Shown piece by piece: positions 6,545-7,448 of a DNA stretch of 7,448 bases; positions within the stretch are counted from its first letter, which is position 1, and the number at the start of each line of letters is the position of its first letter. Below the pieces are notes generated by a model that saw only the letters and a program-made list of their open reading frames with translations, was not told where the DNA came from and ran no database searches. The translations under genes were made by a program, and so were the position numbers. This DNA comes from Legionella genomosp. 1 (lineage in GTDB: Bacteria > Pseudomonadota > Gammaproteobacteria > Legionellales > Legionellaceae). The stretch spans positions 1 through 7,448 of the forward strand of contig CAMDMN010000101.1 in assembly GCA_945901965.1 (NCBI GenBank). The letters run 5' to 3'.

Positions 6545-7285
6545 TCAAGGTCCTCGATTTGGGGATGCTGGGGCAACTGGGGCTTCACTATCAGCCGATG
6601 GTAACGGCGCTAAAGCATCAGTTGAACATATAGCAGTTTTATCTACTTTAGGGTTCATATCTAGCTTTAAAAGAGCATCTGTAGTTATTGTTGCTGATTT
6701 TCTATCTAGTGAAACATTAAAACCTTTATCTTCCAAAATTTTTTTTTGTCCATCAGAAATACCGTATGAAAAAAATCCACCAAACTTAATTTTCACATTG
6801 TTATCTTCAAATGATATTTCATTCACCTGAATTTCAGGATTTGAAAAAAATGGGACTCGATAGCGCTTGCCTGCATCATCAACAGTTTTCGTTTTATTCA
6901 TTAGTTGATTGACAAGCATTGCTTTTACAAGTAATTTTTGACCATTATGAAGTTTTGACAATTGATTAATTGATAAGGGGATACCTTTAACATTCATAGC
7001 AGGAAACAACTTCTTAATGCTTTTAATGCGTGAAGTAAAGGTTTTATGGCATAACTTAGCATCGGCTCTCAATTCAGCAGCAATTCTAGCTTCGTTTGGA
7101 TCTGAAATTTTTCTTAGATTAGCCTCGGCAATACTTTTAAACATGCTGTTGATGTCTTCTTCCTTAGCCAATAAATTAAGTGCCCCCTTAACTTTTTCTT
7201 CATAACTTGAATCATTTATAACTGACTTATTCCTACCCATATGATGACGACTAACTTCGTCAGTTATCCTCACATCAGTAGCCAA
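6545..7285 (-). CDS. Hypothetical protein, lysine-rich, no recognised family
   Basis: I do not recognise this protein. The open frame has 246 codons counted from a TTG at 7285. GTG at 7273 and ATG at 7240 (231 residues) are alternative starts, and none has a clear ribosome binding site. The in-frame stop at 7313-7315 limits extension upstream. There is no signal peptide or membrane segment, so the product should be cytoplasmic or exported by a leaderless route. Roughly residues 25-135 look helical and basic (EEKVKGALNLLAKEED, IKSIKKLF, GQKLLVKAMLVNQLM). Residues 140-210 look like alternating strands and a helix (IQVNEISFEDNNVKIKFGG, then SDGQKKILEDKGFNVSLD). The last 25 residues are a low-complexity tail rich in Pro, Ala and Ser. 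The gene converges on rsmB, 50 bases away, and diverges from the partial gene at the right edge. It occupies the place where trkA is often found. A secreted effector is possible if the host is Legionellales-like, but nothing here proves it. Confidence 0.7.
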   Translation of the reverse strand: MATDVRITDEVSRHHMGRNKSVINDSSYEEKVKGALNLLAKEEDINSMFKSIAEANLRKISDPNEARIAAELRADAKLCHKTFTSRIKSIKKLFPAMNVKGIPLSINQLSKLHNGQKLLVKAMLVNQLMNKTKTVDDAGKRYRVPFFSNPEIQVNEISFEDNNVKIKFGGFFSYGISDGQKKILEDKGFNVSLDRKSATITTDALLKLDMNPKVDKTAICSTDALAPLPSADSEAPVAPASPNRGP

Positions 7286-7393
7286 AGGGTGCGTAGCTTC
7301 ACTGCCATTAAGTTAAGGAATAACTCATTGATTTTTAATTAAAAAGGATCATCATATCGCGTACTCTTAATAATAAACGGAAAGTGCGCTAAA
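7286..7393. promoter_or_regulatory. Divergent intergenic region with palindrome
   Basis: This 108-base AT-rich gap lies between the unknown minus-strand gene and the plus-strand gene at the right edge and should hold both promoters. It contains a perfect 14-base palindrome, TTTTTAATTAAAAA, at 7332-7345. No convincing sigma-70 promoter stands out: TTGATT at 7328-7333 could serve as a -35 element for the plus-strand gene, but the matching -10 (CATATC at 7353-7358) is poor and the spacing is 19. GGAAAG at 7379-7384 is a plausible ribosome binding site, nine bases before the plus-strand ATG. Confidence 0.3.
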
Positions 7394-7414
7394 ATGGACA
7401 AAAACAATGAGTTA
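7321..7414. repeat. Ten-base inverted repeat, possible operator pair
   Basis: TAACTCATTG at 7321-7330 is repeated in perfect inverted form as CAATGAGTTA at 7405-7414, with 74 bases between. One arm lies upstream of the unknown minus-strand gene and the other lies inside codons 4-7 of the plus-strand gene, so the pair brackets the divergent promoter region. A regulator could bind both arms, but the repeat could also be chance in AT-rich DNA. Confidence 0.3.
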
Positions 7415-7448
7415 CTAACCTTAATTGGTGGCGCTATAAAACGACAAG
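7394..7448 (+). CDS. Start of a gene, possibly an HTH (XRE-type) regulator, cut by the right edge
   Basis: Eighteen codons from an ATG are open to the end of the window and begin MDKNNELLTLIGGAIKRQ. GGAAAG lies nine bases upstream as a possible ribosome binding site. The pattern LL..IG.AIK.. followed by a basic or polar residue is typical of the first helix of XRE/Cro-type DNA-binding domains (often IG..IK..R). Its position divergent from another gene, with inverted repeats between them, suits a local regulator. With so few residues visible the family is a guess, and even the existence of the gene rests on the start context. Confidence 0.4.
   Translation, partial: MDKNNELLTLIGGAIKRQ

Noticed and set aside
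6512..6551. Imperfect inverted repeat between rsmB and the unknown gene (TTGAT with ATCAA, plus ACC with GGT), considered as a bidirectional terminator
   Set aside because: The five-base core, the bulge, the 22-base loop and the lack of a U-tract on either strand make it too weak to call.

Overview
The window looks like chromosomal DNA from an AT-rich gammaproteobacterium. The evidence is gene content and order: dprA-smg on one strand and def-fmt-rsmB diverging from them on the other is the classic gammaproteobacterial arrangement, and Smg (DUF494) is mostly found in beta- and gammaproteobacteria. The low GC content (judged by eye, not counted) and an unrecognised lysine-rich gene beside the conserved block would suit a host-associated lineage such as a Legionellales relative, but this placement is an inference.

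Layout. Positions 1-2022 (minus) hold most of topA, DNA topoisomerase I; the gene runs off the left edge after its second zinc finger. Positions 2068-2517 (minus) are smg and 2514-3587 (minus) are dprA, the DNA-processing protein of natural transformation; dprA and smg share an ATGA overlap. A 173-base divergent gap (3588-3760) separates them from def (3761-4273), fmt (4270-5211) and rsmB (5208-6494) on the plus strand, each joined to the next by an ATGA overlap. Then comes a convergent 246-codon gene of unknown function (6545-7285, minus). At the right edge (7394-7448, plus) is the probable start of a gene that may encode an HTH regulator, diverging from the unknown gene.

How the genes work together. 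Fmt formylates initiator Met-tRNA, Def removes the formyl group from new proteins, and RsmB methylates C967 of 16S rRNA, so the plus-strand operon serves translation initiation, protein maturation and ribosome assembly. The minus-strand operon serves DNA: DprA loads RecA on incoming single strands and TopA relaxes negative supercoils, with Smg of unknown role between them.

The core is ordinary and well conserved. The less ordinary parts are a pair of mutually exclusive hairpins at the smg-topA junction, corrected start sites for dprA and smg, the absence of a visible ribosome binding site for def, and the unrecognised gene with its divergent partner at the right end. I saw no tRNA, rRNA, insertion sequence, CRISPR array or convincing rho-independent terminator.
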